Shown in pieces: positions 1 through 8,372 of a DNA stretch of 20,643 nucleotides. The notes under the pieces were generated by a model. It searched no databases and was not told where the DNA came from. It saw only the letters and a list, made by a program, of their open reading frames with translations. Made by a program: the position numbers and the translations under genes. The stretch is from a virus: IMG/VR virus record IMGVR_UViG_3300037069_002635, positions 1-20,643 of that record, one strand, 5' to 3'. Numbering within the stretch: the stretch's first letter is position 1; each line of letters opens with the position of its first letter.

Positions 1-208
1 CCTGCGCCATGTTCAGGCGCCCCAGTTTGTGGGCGTAGGTCTCCCCCGGCAGGTCCGGTCCCGCCAGCGCGTCGGTCAACTGGGCGATCTGTTCGTTCGC
101 CCGGTCGGTCAGTTCCCGAAAGAACGCCGGTTTGTCCTTGATCCCGTCGTAGACCTCCGGTTGGTACTTCTGGTACCACGCCTCGATCTGGTCCGCTAGG
201 GCGTTCAT
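1..208 (-). CDS. Helical phage-type protein, N-terminal part only (runs off left edge)
   Basis: The first 69 residues are visible, beginning MNALADQIEAWYQKY and followed by a helical, charged stretch containing ALAGPDLPGETYAHKLG. I recall similar sequences after the capsid-processing genes of actinophages, but I know no firm function. The ATG at 206-208 is preceded by GGAAGG eight bases upstream, a reasonable ribosome-binding site. Third codon positions are strongly G/C here, unlike the overlapping frame of the prohead-protease reading frame. I therefore take this as the real coding frame for the left edge. The oddity is that the upstream gene's frame has no stop before this one starts (see findings). 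Confidence 0.65.
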   Translation of the reverse strand, partial: MNALADQIEAWYQKYQPEVYDGIKDKPAFFRELTDRANEQIAQLTDALAGPDLPGETYAHKLGRLNMAQ

Positions 209-3200
209 GGTCACCGCCTTCCGTTTCAGGCGATTGTGCACCCTTAGCGCGGTCCCGCTGCTCGGTGATGATCCCGCGTGCCTTATCCCACAGCTTTTGA
301 CGCTCCGGGTTCAGTTCCTGCGCCTTATCAAGGTGGGCGAATGCGCCCTCGAAGTCGCCGTCGTCGGCGGCGGCGCGAGCCTGACGCATGTGCTCCTGGG
401 CGCGGCCGACGCGGTTGTCGTCGGCGGCGAGACGAGCGTCGCGTTCGTCGCGGCGAACCTGCCCTCGGTGGGGGGCGGGCTCCGGTGCGCTGGCCGGTTT
501 GCCGACATCAGCGAGCCCGGCGACCGCCTCATCCTCGGGCAGTTCCCGCAGACGCATCGCGGTCTCACGCGGACCCGGGTCACCCATCTCCCGCAGGGCA
601 TCGACCAGGGCGATCCGGTCCCCGTCACGGATGGCGGCCTCGGCGGCGGCGCGCGGCTTGGACGGCGCGGTGGTGCTCGCAACCGGAACCGCCGAAGGTT
701 TGGTTTCCACCGCGCCGCGCTTGCGATCCTTACGCGACCTGATCTCGGTGTCCACCGCACCGATGAGGGCCTTGATCCGGTCCCGGTCCAGGCGTTTGGC
801 CAGACGGCGCTTCTTAGCGCCCTCATTGCGGGCCAGGCGCCGCTCCTCACGCACACCCCCGGCGGCGGTGAACAGCATCCCCGCACGCAGCTCACCAGAA
901 GCGATGGCGGCGTGGATGTCGTCACCGGCAGCGGCCCGGACCGCGTCAAAGGACTTCGAGTCCCCGTGACGGCGGAGCATCTTCGCGAAGCGTTCGGCGG
1001 CGGCGTGCACCGTCGCGTCGTCACGGGGTTTGGCGTTCAGGGCGTCGCCGAGGTCTTCGGCGGCCCCCGCGACACCGGGGCGCAGCTTCGGGCCGGTATC
1101 TTCCGCCCCGGCCGGGGCGTTGGCCGCCGACTCGGAAGGCGCCCCGGTCTTCGCGGCGGCGACCTCTTTGCGACGCTCGGTGTCACGCCGGGCCAGTTCG
1201 TTCTGTAGCGCCAGCTCGTCGGTCAGATCCTTGCGGATCGTGGGGAGCTCGTCGTCGGTTTTGTTGGCCAGGGCGGTTTCCCCGGCCGCCAGGTGCGCTT
1301 GGACGCGGTCTTGCCGGTCGGCGACCTCGGGGGTCAGTTCCTCTTGCCCGTCGGGGCCGTCGATGATGCCCAGGGCGTCCGCCCGAACCTTGTGTGCACC
1401 GTCAGCGAGCTCGGGGGGCACTCGGATCGTGTCGGCGGGCTTACTGCCCTCGGGGACCTCTCCGGGCTTGTCCGGCGCGGCGGCCTGACCGGCAGCCGCC
1501 CGTCGGGCGATCTCTCCCTTGACGAGGCGAGCCCGCTTGGAGTCGCTCTTGCTCCAAGTGGCTGCGGTCTTCGCTAGGTCTTCGTCGGATGCCTCAGAGA
1601 GGGCCTTCAGGAGCTCCGGGCCGTCGGCATTAGCGAGCTTCTTATGGGCGCGACCGGTCGCCATCTCCTCTTGCCAGGCGGCGTCTTCCTTGCGGGTCAT
1701 CTCGTCGCGGATCTCGCGCAGGCGAGCCGTCTCCGCAGGGGTGCGGTGATTGCTGAGCAGACCGCGCCGTTCGGTGCGGAGCTCCTCCAGGGTCATGTCC
1801 GAGACTGGTTTCAGATCCGGCGCGGGAGGTGTCCCCGGTGTCGGGGGCGCGTCGGGGGTGTGTTCCCCGCCGGTGGCCCGGCGCCGGATCTCGTCCTGAA
1901 AGACGGTGTGACCCAGTTTCGCGTCGTGATGCTCGACGGAGGTCTTCGGTGCCCCGTTGGCGCGGGCGCGGGCGTAGCGGGCGGCGGCGTGGGCGGATTC
2001 GGTGGCCAGTTGTTCGTCGGTGAGCTTGTGCGGGGCGTTGATGTTGCCGGTGGCCTGATACGGCTCCGGCGCGGCGGGCTTGTCGGGCTCCGGGGCGGGC
2101 TGCGGCCTGGGCGGCTGGTCGGCGGCCTTGCCCAGCTTCTCCACGTGGTGGCGCGACCCGGCCCCACCGATCCACGTTTTGGTGCCGTCGTCGTGCACAA
2201 GATGGTGCCCGGTCTTGCCGGTTTCGACGGTGCCTTCCAGGGTGCCCTTGGGGTGCCCGTGGACGCGGATCCGGTCACCGGGCTGCACGCCGTGGCCCTT
2301 CAGGGAGCCGCGCGGGAACGTTTTCGGCGAAACGGGGGGTGCCCCTGCCGGAGGGGGGGTGACGGCAGGGGCGGCTTGCGGCGGTACCGGGGGCACGGCC
2401 GGGGGTTGGGCGTAACCCGACGGTGCCCCGACGGGGAGCCCTGGGGCGTTGGGCGGTGCACCGAGGACGTTGGGGGGTGCACCGGGTGGCGCATTCGGCG
2501 CTTGCGGTGGCGCGGGGACGCCGGGGGGTGGCGGGGCGCCCATTCCCGCGCCACCGACCCCGGCTGGTGTTGTGGTCGGCGGTAGGCCGCCCCTGGCGAA
2601 AATGCCCGCTACAGCGGTCTTGTCGGCTTGGAGCTGAGCGGGGTTATCGGACCAGCGCTTGCGGCGGGCCTCCACGGAATCCCAGGGGATACCGACCTGG
2701 GACAGGTCGTGGAGTACGACATCAACGTTGGGTTGGGGCAGGGTGCCGGGCAGGGTGGCCTGCATGACACCACCGTTGGCGGTGTCGGCGAAGCGCCAGG
2801 CGTCACCGGTGTGCACGGCGACGAGCTGCCCGTCGGCTGATGCCCGCACGGGCGCGCCGGGTACCAGGAAGGGGGTCAGGGCGGCGGCTGCGGTGCGGGC
2901 GGCCGGAGTGTTGAGCTTCTGAATCTCTCCGACGCGTTTGCGTAGCGCTTCGACGGCCGCCTCGGGGTCACCGGTGGGTACGTCGCCGTCTTTCGGCCCG
3001 GGGGTGGGCAGTGCCATGTCGGGCATGGGTGGGGCGCCCAGGCCAGCGGGGGCACCGGGCATGCCGGGGGTGGCGACGTCGTCGGGGGCGCCGTGGACTC
3101 CGGCGTCGTCACCGGTTTCGGCGGTGGTGGAGTGCAGTTCTTGCGCGGTGGGTGGCCTGTTCAGTCCGTGGGGGACCATGCCGGGCTTGATGGGGGTGCC

Positions 3201-3920
3201 GACGGGCAGGTGCCAGAAGTCCGCGTCGCGGACAACACGAACCTTGGTTTCCACGTCAGCAGGCAGAGCGGTATCCCCCTCGATGTCACCGGAACGGGTG
3301 CCATCGTACCACGGGGCTTCGATGGTGTCGGCGAGGGATTTCACCCCCGTCAGGGTCGCCAGACGGTGCGCCCCGTGAAGCACCTGCGACCATTCGTATA
3401 GATCGAAATCGTGCAGGTACCGTTTCCCGTTGCGCATCTTCGCGCCACCGGGGCGAACCTTATAGCCGATCGAAAAGCACTCCTCCGGGCCGTAGAACTT
3501 CGCGTCCGCGTAAGCGTCCCGCCCGGATTGCTTATCGAGATTGTACCGGGCCTTGATCAGCAGACCGCCCGCGTTGGCGGGCCACGGCTGCCCGTCGGGG
3601 GTTTGTTTGGGCAGCATCGGGTCGCCCGGCATCAACTCTTTCGACCACACCAGCTTAGAAACCTTCTCGCCCCAATTGTGCGACATCACCCCCTTAGGCT
3701 TAAGCCGCTTGATCGCCGCCTCCAGGGAGCCGGGCACGATGACGTCACCGACCTCATCGACCACCCCAGACACCGCGACCAAAGCGGTGATCGTGCCGTC
3801 GGCGTCGTCGTGACCGATCACCCCGGTCAGTGGGGAGGTCATCTCCCCGCCCGGCAGGGACTTCCACTCCAGGGGACTCATGTCCTCCGGGGTGTCAATA
3901 TCGCCGAGAGTGGCGGTCAC
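1..3920 (-). CDS. Prohead serine protease (HK97 / S78 type) fused to a very long low-complexity and helical extension; open at left edge
   Basis: In HK97-like phages this protease cleaves scaffold and capsid proteins during head maturation. Residues about 25-190 carry the family pattern: GVVDEVGDVIVPGSLEAAI, then MSHNWGEKVSK with likely catalytic His81, then CFSIGYKV with likely catalytic Ser150. Family members are usually about 200 residues, but this frame stays open for more than 1200. After the protease come an Ala/Pro-rich linker (about residues 450-530), a small KOW/SH3-like segment (about 540-600, GVQPGDRIRVHGHPKG), and long charged helical stretches ending in a TPR-like segment. The extension could act as a scaffold. 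The GTG start at 3918-3920 overlaps the previous stop as GTGA. The frame has no stop in the window, but its codon bias fades near position 245, so the true C-terminus is probably near there. Protease call firm; extension and end uncertain. Confidence 0.75.
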   Translation of the reverse strand, partial: MTATLGDIDTPEDMSPLEWKSLPGGEMTSPLTGVIGHDDADGTITALVAVSGVVDEVGDVIVPGSLEAAIKRLKPKGVMSHNWGEKVSKLVWSKELMPGDPMLPKQTPDGQPWPANAGGLLIKARYNLDKQSGRDAYADAKFYGPEECFSIGYKVRPGGAKMRNGKRYLHDFDLYEWSQVLHGAHRLATLTGVKSLADTIEAPWYDGTRSGDIEGDTALPADVETKVRVVRDADFWHLPVGTPIKPGMVPHGLNRPPTAQELHSTTAETGDDAGVHGAPDDVATPGMPGAPAGLGAPPMPDMALPTPGPKDGDVPTGDPEAAVEALRKRVGEIQKLNTPAARTAAAALTPFLVPGAPVRASADGQLVAVHTGDAWRFADTANGGVMQATLPGTLPQPNVDVVLHDLSQVGIPWDSVEARRKRWSDNPAQLQADKTAVAGIFARGGLPPTTTPAGVGGAGMGAPPPPGVPAPPQAPNAPPGAPPNVLGAPPNAPGLPVGAPSGYAQPPAVPPVPPQAAPAVTPPPAGAPPVSPKTFPRGSLKGHGVQPGDRIRVHGHPKGTLEGTVETGKTGHHLVHDDGTKTWIGGAGSRHHVEKLGKAADQPPRPQPAPEPDKPAAPEPYQATGNINAPHKLTDEQLATESAHAAARYARARANGAPKTSVEHHDAKLGHTVFQDEIRRRATGGEHTPDAPPTPGTPPAPDLKPVSDMTLEELRTERRGLLSNHRTPAETARLREIRDEMTRKEDAAWQEEMATGRAHKKLANADGPELLKALSEASDEDLAKTAATWSKSDSKRARLVKGEIARRAAAGQAAAPDKPGEVPEGSKPADTIRVPPELADGAHKVRADALGIIDGPDGQEELTPEVADRQDRVQAHLAAGETALANKTDDELPTIRKDLTDELALQNELARRDTERRKEVAAAKTGAPSESAANAPAGAEDTGPKLRPGVAGAAEDLGDALNAKPRDDATVHAAAERFAKMLRRHGDSKSFDAVRAAAGDDIHAAIASGELRAGMLFTAAGGVREERRLARNEGAKKRRLAKRLDRDRIKALIGAVDTEIRSRKDRKRGAVETKPSAVPVASTTAPSKPRAAAEAAIRDGDRIALVDALREMGDPGPRETAMRLRELPEDEAVAGLADVGKPASAPEPAPHRGQVRRDERDARLAADDNRVGRAQEHMRQARAAADDGDFEGAFAHLDKAQELNPERQKLWDKARGIITEQRDRAKGAQSPETEGGDHERPSGPDRGVVPEVPTGGLRRDQGQTGVLSGTDRPGERTDRPVDRRAGGTGPAGGDLRPQTGAPEHGA

Positions 3921-5761
3921 TCCCCGACCCCTGATACCCCGGTACTGCCGAACAAACTGTCCCCCGCGTCGGTTCCCGCAGCGTCCGAGGTGTCCCCGGA
4001 CCCCCCCATGGCAGGGTCAGCGACCAGTTTCGCGCCCAACGCGGCCAGCGCGGCGGTCCGCTCAACGTCCCCGGGCTCCCCCTCGTCAGGGAGCTCGCCC
4101 TGGGCTTCGGCCAGTGCCGCGAGGTAGGCGTCGGCCTCATCGCTGATGAACTCACGCCCCCAGTCGTCGACCCCGGCGAACAGCTCCGCCATGTCCGGCT
4201 CGGTGAGGGCGTCCTTCTGCTCGACCGACTCCCACGCCACGACGGACTTAATCCCGTAGGTGAGCGGCTTGCCGGGCTTCGCCCGAATGGTGTGCGCATT
4301 CTTACCGGGCCACTCACCGGTGGCCATCTTGTGAATGTTCGCGGCCAAACCGTTAAGGATCTTCGGGTTGTGCACGTACTTCGCCAAATGGCGGCGCAGC
4401 CGGTTGAAATCCCCGCCGCTGCCCGGACGCCACTTCGCCCGGCCTTTCGGATTGCGCGCCCAATACTCCCGCAAGCGGGTCGCGCCCGGCCCCGGTGAGG
4501 TGACCTTGAACTCGACACCATCAGTACCGGATTTCAGTGCCGGATGGAAAGAATGCGGCTCCAGAGTGTCGATCCGGGCGTGCACACTGCCCGACGCACC
4601 CAAACGGTGCGCCTCAACCTTCAGATGGTGCTTGTGCTTACCCCGCGCCTCCGGACGCACCTTGTGGTGCGCGGCGATCGCCTGATCCAGCGCGGCCAGA
4701 TGCGGCAACAGCGGCGGTGTCGAATTGCCCGGCGCCCACGTCTTGTACTCGACGCCGTCAGCGTCATCCTTGCGCCCGGACCCGTCGGTCGTGGCGGTCT
4801 CCAGACTGCCGATCCGCTCGTGCACGTGATGATCCGCGCCCAGGCGGTGCGCGGACGCCTTGAGGCGTTTGACGTTCTCCGCGCGCTCCTGGGCGGGCAG
4901 CTCGTGATGCGCCCCGATCGCGTCATCGAGGTCTTTCAGAGACTCCAGTTTCGGCCGGTCACCGCCGACGACACGGCCCATGTTCATGTCGGTCTTGACC
5001 TCGACCCGACCGAGCATGTCCCGGGCCCACTCCCGGCCGACGTCACCGCAGTGCGCCGCAACCCACACCAAACCGTCCGGGTCCAGGGCCTTGCCCTCGA
5101 CCACATCACAGGCCATTGGGCCGTCTAAATCCCACGCTGCGTCGCGAACCTCTTTCGGTGGGGTGAAAGTGATGCCCTTGATCTGCGGACCGGCCACGGT
5201 GTCCTCCTGCTCGCCCAACGGCACATCAGTCACGTCGCCACCCAGCGCCAACCGCAATGTCGAGAACCGCACCGGCCCGGTGTAGGACAGTTCATCGGGT
5301 CCGATGTCCTGCCCGGCCGTGATATGCGGGATGAACGGCTGGTGCTGCGGTGGCGGGGTCGGGTAATCCTGTCCCGTGGTCGCCGTCCAGGTGGCCCATT
5401 TGTGCAACGGTTCGAGGTCGGGCGTGTCGGACACCAGGTAGACCACGCACGGGGATTTGTCCCCGTCAGCACCGCCGTCGGGATTGAACAGGGCGTGGCC
5501 CATGATCCGGGCGTTCACCGGATCCAAACCCGGCCCGCTGGCCGTCACGAGCGCCTTGAGGTGATCGGCCTGTCCCGGCGCCCAGGTGCTGACGTCATCC
5601 CCCAGGTAGATCAACGTCAGGTGGAGCTCACTGGCGGGCAGGCCACCCTCGACGGCGAGCTGCTCGACGTTGTCGGGGATCAGGGCGAGCATCCCCCCGG
5701 TTTGCGGGTCATCGGTGGGGGGCGTGGCGGGGGTGGCGACAACATCGGGGTTATCGGCCAT
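3917..5761 (-). CDS. Large phage head-region protein: 2H phosphoesterase-like domain plus tandem repeats
   Basis: 614 residues from the ATG at 5759-5761, which overlaps the end of the upstream zinc-cluster gene by 11 bases. The N-terminal domain has two HxT motifs, LHLTLIYLG (His47, Thr49) and FIPHITAGQ (His146, Thr148), the signature of 2H phosphoesterases (LigT / 2'-5' RNA ligase-like), which act on cyclic phosphodiester or 2'-5' linkages. Two tandem repeats of about 75-80 residues follow (about 275-345 and 354-424), each with a LD-AI-AHH core, an AHRLGA motif, an RI-x-x-L helix end and a terminal DGVE(Y/F)K. Residues 425-490 (REYWARNP, GGDFNRLRRHLAKYV, ATGEWPGK) resemble a segment I recall from actinophage structural proteins. 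The earlier in-frame ATG at 5908 lies inside the upstream gene and gives an Arg-rich, shadow-like N-terminus, so I rejected it. The protease gene downstream is coupled by a GTGA overlap. Confidence 0.8.
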   Translation of the reverse strand: MADNPDVVATPATPPTDDPQTGGMLALIPDNVEQLAVEGGLPASELHLTLIYLGDDVSTWAPGQADHLKALVTASGPGLDPVNARIMGHALFNPDGGADGDKSPCVVYLVSDTPDLEPLHKWATWTATTGQDYPTPPPQHQPFIPHITAGQDIGPDELSYTGPVRFSTLRLALGGDVTDVPLGEQEDTVAGPQIKGITFTPPKEVRDAAWDLDGPMACDVVEGKALDPDGLVWVAAHCGDVGREWARDMLGRVEVKTDMNMGRVVGGDRPKLESLKDLDDAIGAHHELPAQERAENVKRLKASAHRLGADHHVHERIGSLETATTDGSGRKDDADGVEYKTWAPGNSTPPLLPHLAALDQAIAAHHKVRPEARGKHKHHLKVEAHRLGASGSVHARIDTLEPHSFHPALKSGTDGVEFKVTSPGPGATRLREYWARNPKGRAKWRPGSGGDFNRLRRHLAKYVHNPKILNGLAANIHKMATGEWPGKNAHTIRAKPGKPLTYGIKSVVAWESVEQKDALTEPDMAELFAGVDDWGREFISDEADAYLAALAEAQGELPDEGEPGDVERTAALAALGAKLVADPAMGGSGDTSDAAGTDAGDSLFGSTGVSGVGE

Positions 5762-6181
5762 TGATCGCCACCAGGGGCAGGACGGTGCGCACGTCAGCCT
5801 GGAAGGCGCACACGAGGGGAATCGCGTCGGCCTTCGGGTGGCACGGTGACAGCGGGTGCCCGTAAGCGGGATAGTTCGCGCAGATCGGCGGCCGGACCGC
5901 GTAGGCACCGCACCGTCGGGTGTGCGGGTCGAACTGGTCGCAGCGTAGGGAGTACACCCGCCCGGTGGGTGACCGGTCGTCCTCGACCACGCTGATCACG
6001 TGCCAGTGCTGGCGGGCGAACGGACCCGACGGGCCGTTCATGCGATCTGGTGGCACGGGCATGGCGACCGGGTCGCAGCAAGCGCCGCACCCCGGCGCAC
6101 ATTGCGTGGGGGACTGCGCGGCGGGCTGCACGCGACGCATGGTGTCAGCCGGGGCGCCTACGATTCGCGGGGCACGCCGCA
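5751..6181 (-). CDS. Cysteine-rich zinc/iron-chelating (YkgJ-like) protein
   Basis: A small cysteine-rich protein with CAPGCGACC near the N-terminus, then LRCDQFDPHTRRCGAYAVRP and CANYP. This order resembles the YkgJ family of putative Fe-S or zinc cluster proteins; no reaction is known for most members. Its end overlaps the ATG of the 2H-phosphoesterase gene by 11 bases, so the two are probably co-transcribed. The start is unsure. I chose ATG 6179-6181, which leaves room for a promoter after the hairpin at 6302-6339. The frame stays open to a TTG at 6258-6260 with GGAGG just upstream, giving 169 residues; ATG 6141-6143 is also possible. The stretch between 6181 and 6260 has weak codon bias. 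Confidence 0.65.
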
Positions 6182-6301
6182 TGATCTGGAAACAGTCGGA
6201 AGTGGCTGCTACACTCACCCTTGTCACATCAGTTGGCGCGTTGAGGCCGCCGTCAGGCAATTGCCTCCGCAGCGTCTCCTCGGTGCTGGCCGGAACCCGG
6301 G

Positions 6302-6339
6302 AAGCCCCGCCCCATGCGCGTAGCGCATCTGCGGGGCTT
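6302..6339. terminator. Hairpin terminator, probably bidirectional
   Basis: A 9-bp perfect stem (AAGCCCCGC with GCGGGGCTT) encloses a second 6-bp stem (ATGCGC/GCGCAT). It lies between the zinc-protein gene ending at 6484 and the YkgJ-like gene. A short T run follows on the plus strand (CTTTCG). Confidence 0.6.
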
Positions 6340-6431
6340 TCGCGGTTCTAGGCCCGGCAAGGTTTTGCCCGTCGGGGGTCTGTGACATGATGGGAGCCGT
6401 TCTGATGGTGTTGCTCGGGGAGCGAGCGCTC

Positions 6432-6474
6432 GACCCCCGCCGACTAGCTGCTCACAGGCAGCCCGGCGGGGGTC
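6432..6474. terminator. Strong hairpin just downstream of the zinc-protein gene
   Basis: An 11-bp perfect stem (GACCCCCGCCG with CGGCGGGGGTC) encloses a smaller GCTGC/GCAGC hairpin. It starts about 10 bases after the minus-strand stop at 6484. On the plus strand it is followed by CCAGTGTTTT, a weak T tract. The stretch 6261-6483 appears to hold no gene and is mostly this hairpin and the one at 6302-6339. Confidence 0.6.
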
Positions 6475-6483
6475 CAGTGTTTT

Positions 6484-6852
6484 CTAGGCCCGGGTCATTT
6501 TCCCCCGCTGGCACGCCTCGCACACCGCGAACCAGTACGTGACCCCGCTGATGGTCATCTTCCCGCCGATGGTGTCGGCGACGTCGCGGTCACAGCAGTC
6601 GCACCGGTGGGCGTCCGGGTCGTGGGCGGCGATATTGAACAGGTGCGTGCATCGGGGGCAGGCGACGATCTCGGGTTTCCATGAGCACATGTGCGCCAGC
6701 GCGCGCCCCGGCTGGGGGTCGTGCACACAGTTGCGGGTCAAGCCGCTGGCCCACGCTTGACGCTGGGTGGTGAGCTTCGCGGCCAGCCACACGGGCAGGT
6801 CGGCGGCTGTTTGTACGCGCGGTTCCCGGCGCAGCGTCTTCTTCTTAGCCAC
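6484..6852 (-). CDS. Small zinc-binding protein of unknown function
   Basis: 122 residues. The N-terminus is basic (KKKTLRREPR). Cysteine pairs follow at Cys65/Cys68 (CPRC), Cys84 and Cys86/Cys87 (CDCC) and Cys111/Cys114 (CEAC), suggesting one or two zinc ribbons. The GTG start at 6850-6852 has AGAGGA seven bases upstream. The start overlaps the end of a 25-codon reading frame by eight bases, which suggests translational coupling. Hairpins follow the stop. Such proteins are common among uncharacterised actinophage genes. A nucleic-acid-binding role is possible but not shown. Confidence 0.75.
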   Translation of the reverse strand: MAKKKTLRREPRVQTAADLPVWLAAKLTTQRQAWASGLTRNCVHDPQPGRALAHMCSWKPEIVACPRCTHLFNIAAHDPDAHRCDCCDRDVADTIGGKMTISGVTYWFAVCEACQRGKMTRA

Positions 6853-6922
6853 GGTGTGTCCTCTGGGACAGGGCGGTGGCGAACGCGTCAGCGGCGGTGG
6901 CGTCGATGTGGATGATGGTCAT
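6845..6922 (-). CDS. 25-residue small ORF coupled to the zinc-protein gene
   Basis: The ATG at 6920-6922 is preceded by GAAGGGAA at good spacing. It encodes MTIIHIDATAADAFATALSQ and a short tail, then TAA at 6845-6847, inside the start of the next gene. Codons have the G/C-rich third positions of real genes here. It could be a real micro-protein or a leader peptide that feeds ribosomes to the zinc-protein gene. Confidence 0.45.
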   Translation of the reverse strand: MTIIHIDATAADAFATALSQRTHRG

Positions 6923-6968
6923 TGGGTTCCCTTCGGTTGCCTGGTGTCAGCAAGCAAACGCCCCACAG

Positions 6969-7133
6969 CTAGCCGGGTGCCGGTTCGTGCGTCTGCGGTG
7001 GAGGCCGGGCGCCGCCGGTGACACCCCTGCCCGGTCGCGGTTTCAGGACCACCACACGGATCATGGGCCACCGCCCGGCACGGTCGGTTTCAACGAACAT
7101 GATCCTGTTGCGGAGACTATTGATGAAAGCCAC
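6969..7133 (-). CDS. Possible 54-residue basic protein (weak)
   Basis: The frame begins at GTG 7131-7133 or at ATG 7098-7100, which has CAGGATC upstream. It encodes FVETDRAGRWPMIRVVVLKP and then a Pro/Arg-rich tail, ending in TAG at 6969-6971. It is the most protein-like frame between 6923 and 7416, a span that otherwise holds only hairpins. No family recognised; it may not be a gene. Confidence 0.3.
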   Translation of the reverse strand: MAFINSLRNRIMFVETDRAGRWPMIRVVVLKPRPGRGVTGGARPPPQTHEPAPG

Positions 7134-7274
7134 AGCTTTCCCATCCTGGTGCTGTTCGAGTAGTTCGACATGTCACCAGCGGGTCCTGGCCGGGCCGGAC
7201 ACCTCTGACCGTAGTCCTGTTTGGTGCTCCGTGCGGGCGAGTCGTCCGGGTTCTTCTCGGAACGGGCGAGACGA

Positions 7275-7312
7275 CCGCCCTGCCTGACGGAAGCGGAGAC
7301 CAGGCAGGGTGG
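7275..7312. terminator. Hairpin downstream of the DUF932 gene
   Basis: CCCTGCCTG (7278-7286) pairs with CAGGCAGGG (7301-7309). The stem extends to 12 pairs with one G-T wobble and has a 14-base loop. There is no T tract on either side, so it may be a factor-dependent stop or an mRNA 3' end structure. Confidence 0.45.
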
Positions 7313-7361
7313 CCGCCCCTTCACTGCACCGGCTCCCACCCGGCGATCGGGCCCGCGCCCC

Positions 7362-7391
7362 CATCGAGCGGCCTGTTGCAGAAGCTCGATG
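7362..7391. terminator. Hairpin immediately downstream of the DUF932 stop
   Basis: CATCGAGC (7362-7369) pairs with GCTCGATG (7384-7391) around a 14-base loop, about 25 bases past the minus-strand stop at 7417. There is no clear T tract. Confidence 0.4.
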
Positions 7392-7416
7392 CGGGAGGTC
7401 CCTGGGAGTCTGTGGG

Positions 7417-8364
7417 TCAGCCAGCGAGGCCGAACATTTCGCGGATCACTGTGTAGGCCCGAACCTGATCCCGGTTTCCACCACCGGCCAGGGCGCGGCG
7501 AGCGCGAGCGGTGTTGAGCTCATCCTCGGGCACTCCGCGTACGCCTTTGGCCCACTGGACGTATTCGGCGATGGCCTGGTAGGCGCACCACGCGGTGTCG
7601 GCGATGTTGGCGTTGGTGGGTCCGTTGAAGATTCCCCGTAGGACTTCCACGCGCTTGTCGTAGTGGGTTTGGGCGGTCTTGGATTCCCCGCCGAGCGGGA
7701 AGACGATGTCGACGATCTCCAGGAACTCATCCAGGCTGCACGACTGGTGCAACATGTCCAGGCCTTCGGCGACGATCAGTTTCATGCCAGCGGTGGTGGC
7801 CATCATGGCTTCCTCGGCTAGCGCGGTGCGCTCAGGCGCGGACACGGTGTGCCGGATGGTGACCTTGTAGTCGCGGCCTTCGCGGACGAGCTGGGGTTGC
7901 TGATTGGCGCACAGGACGCGGCAGCCTCCGGGGACGAACACGTTGGAGCCGGTGCCGTGGCTCATGAAGGTGTTGATGGTGGCGATGAGTTTGTCGTCGC
8001 CGATCACCAGTGGTTCGGGCAGGACGAGGGACACGAATGCTTGGGACAGGCTCAGTGCCCCGGCGTTGGCGTAGGTGGCGCCGAGGCGTCGGGCGACGGC
8101 GTCGAGGGTGTCGGCGTTCTCCTCGAATTGGACGACTTTGTAGTCGTCGCCGACGGTGATACCGGGCAGTGGTTTGCCGTGAGTTTCCAGGGCGAACTGG
8201 CCGGGGACGGTCCGGTGGTGGGTGCAGGTTTGGATCTCGACTTTTTCGACGTCGAGTCCGGCGAGTCCGGCTGCCTCCAGGGCTGCGCGGGCAGTGCCGC
8301 ATTGGGATACGTCGGTGCCGACTAGTTCGACGGCGGTGGGTGGGGTGGCGAGTGCTGTGGTCAT
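7417..8364 (-). CDS. DUF932 phage/plasmid-like protein
   Basis: 315 residues matching the DUF932 pattern (phage/plasmid-like protein, TIGR03299-type): GKPLPGITVGDDYKVVQ near residue 70, a central SHGTGSNVFVPGGCRVLCAN segment, TIRHT followed by a helical region, and a C-terminal AIAEYVQW segment. The family is widespread on phages and plasmids and has no established biochemical role; a DNA-metabolism role has been suggested only by context. I chose the ATG at 8362-8364 because GAGGGAG precedes it, rather than a longer in-frame start at 8427 that lies in the promoter. The gene appears to be its own unit, with a promoter at 8396-8424 and hairpins after the stop. Confidence 0.88.
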   Translation of the reverse strand: MTTALATPPTAVELVGTDVSQCGTARAALEAAGLAGLDVEKVEIQTCTHHRTVPGQFALETHGKPLPGITVGDDYKVVQFEENADTLDAVARRLGATYANAGALSLSQAFVSLVLPEPLVIGDDKLIATINTFMSHGTGSNVFVPGGCRVLCANQQPQLVREGRDYKVTIRHTVSAPERTALAEEAMMATTAGMKLIVAEGLDMLHQSCSLDEFLEIVDIVFPLGGESKTAQTHYDKRVEVLRGIFNGPTNANIADTAWCAYQAIAEYVQWAKGVRGVPEDELNTARARRALAGGGNRDQVRAYTVIREMFGLAG

Positions 8365-8372
8365 GGGTCTCC

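Noticed and set aside
207-5764. Many long plus-strand reading frames opposite the head genes (for example 207-1208, 1644-2585, 3411-4127, 4544-5128)
   Set aside because: They are antisense to continuous minus-strand genes with clear domains, have Arg/Gly/Ser-rich low-complexity products and lack sensible ribosome-binding sites.
5762-5908. Upstream ATG giving a 663-residue version of the 2H protein
   Set aside because: The extra 49 residues are a shadow of the YkgJ-like gene (Arg/Thr/Pro-rich), and the internal ATG at 5759-5761 fits the operon spacing.
7134-7416. Plus- and minus-strand ORFs between the DUF932 stop and the weak 54-residue gene
   Set aside because: Frames are Arg/Pro/Ser-rich without ribosome-binding sites, and the region is dominated by hairpins.
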